From: Anammoximicrobium sp032229885
GTDB lineage: Bacteria > Planctomycetota > Planctomycetia > Pirellulales > Pirellulaceae
DNA length: 5,521 bases
Reading direction: 5' to 3'
NCBI GenBank assembly: GCA_032229885.1
Contig: JAVYAJ010000231.1
Coordinates: 1 to 5,521 of the forward strand
Shown: piece by piece, positions 5,503 through 5,521 of the stretch
Numbering within the stretch: position 1 is the stretch's first letter
How the letters are laid out: each line of letters begins with the position of its first letter
Made by a program: the position numbers and the translations under genes
The notes under the pieces: generated by a model
Told to the model about the DNA's origin: nothing
What the model saw: the letters and a program-made list of their open reading frames with translations, nothing else
The model's database searches: none

Positions 5503-5521
5503 TGTTGGCCGAAGGCCAACA
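5503..5521. repeat. Perfect inverted repeat at the window edge
   Basis: TGTTGGCC (5503-5510), a GAA loop and GGCCAACA (5514-5521) form a perfect 8-bp hairpin ending exactly at the last base. It could be a terminator whose T-run lies outside the window, or a leader hairpin of the next gene. What follows on the right would decide. Confidence 0.7.

Larger units (their letters stand above)
5108..5521. other. 414-bp stretch without a recognisable gene, rich in inverted repeats
   Basis: Both strands have open frames, but their translations are Arg-rich and lack any domain, signal or start context, so I call no gene. The stretch holds five inverted repeats: GTCCCCT/AGGGGAC (5243-5249, 5259-5265), CACGCCC/GGGCGTG (5318-5324, 5339-5345), CTGTAC/GTACAG (5399-5404, 5413-5418), GGGTTA/TAACCC (5428-5433, 5441-5446) and TGTTGGCC/GGCCAACA (5503-5510, 5514-5521). 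None is followed by a T-run within the window. It is probably the upstream regulatory region of a gene to the right, or it may include a structured non-coding RNA. Confidence 0.5.

Noticed and set aside
5103..5519. 138-codon - strand frame at the right end
   Set aside because: The translation is Arg-rich with scattered Cys, no recognisable motif, and no ribosome binding site that stands out. It is likely a chance frame in GC-rich DNA.

Overview
The window looks like high-GC bacterial chromosome, most likely from a planctomycete of the Pirellulales type. The strongest clue is the small pilin-like protein at 4648-4968. It belongs to a family that I recall as abundant in Planctomycetes and often misannotated. 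The GC-rich codon use and the sparse, loosely spaced genes on one strand agree with this. The assignment is inference; no 16S or other marker is present.

Layout, all genes on the + strand. Positions 1-204 are a 17-bp tandem repeat array of 12 units that probably continues left of the window. At 459-728 is a small single-pass membrane protein with a SHOCT-like C-terminal helix pair. It is followed by clpX (1003-2289), the complete unfoldase of the ClpXP protease, which ends in a clear intrinsic terminator at 2326-2366. After a gap of about 320 bp comes a 548-residue duplicated ABC ATPase of the RbsA/MglA/XylG (CUT2 sugar importer) class (2609-4255). It has an unusually long disordered linker, and no permease or binding protein gene lies beside it in the window. 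After a gap of about 390 bp comes the 106-residue pilin-like protein. A strong sigma-54 (-24/-12) promoter match lies about 110 bp upstream of its start and a long terminator hairpin lies downstream. The last 400 bp hold no convincing gene but contain several inverted repeats and a weaker sigma-54-like site.

The genes do not form one operon. clpX and the pilin-like gene each have their own terminator, and the pilin-like gene appears to have its own alternative-sigma promoter. The ATPase gene stands alone and would need permease and binding-protein partners encoded elsewhere.

The points most worth a second look are the sigma-54 promoter of the pilin-like gene, a duplicated copy of that gene's 3' tail in another frame just past its stop codon, the orphan ATPase with its extended linker, and the block-structured 17-bp array. 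I found no convincing evidence of a wholly new multi-gene system.
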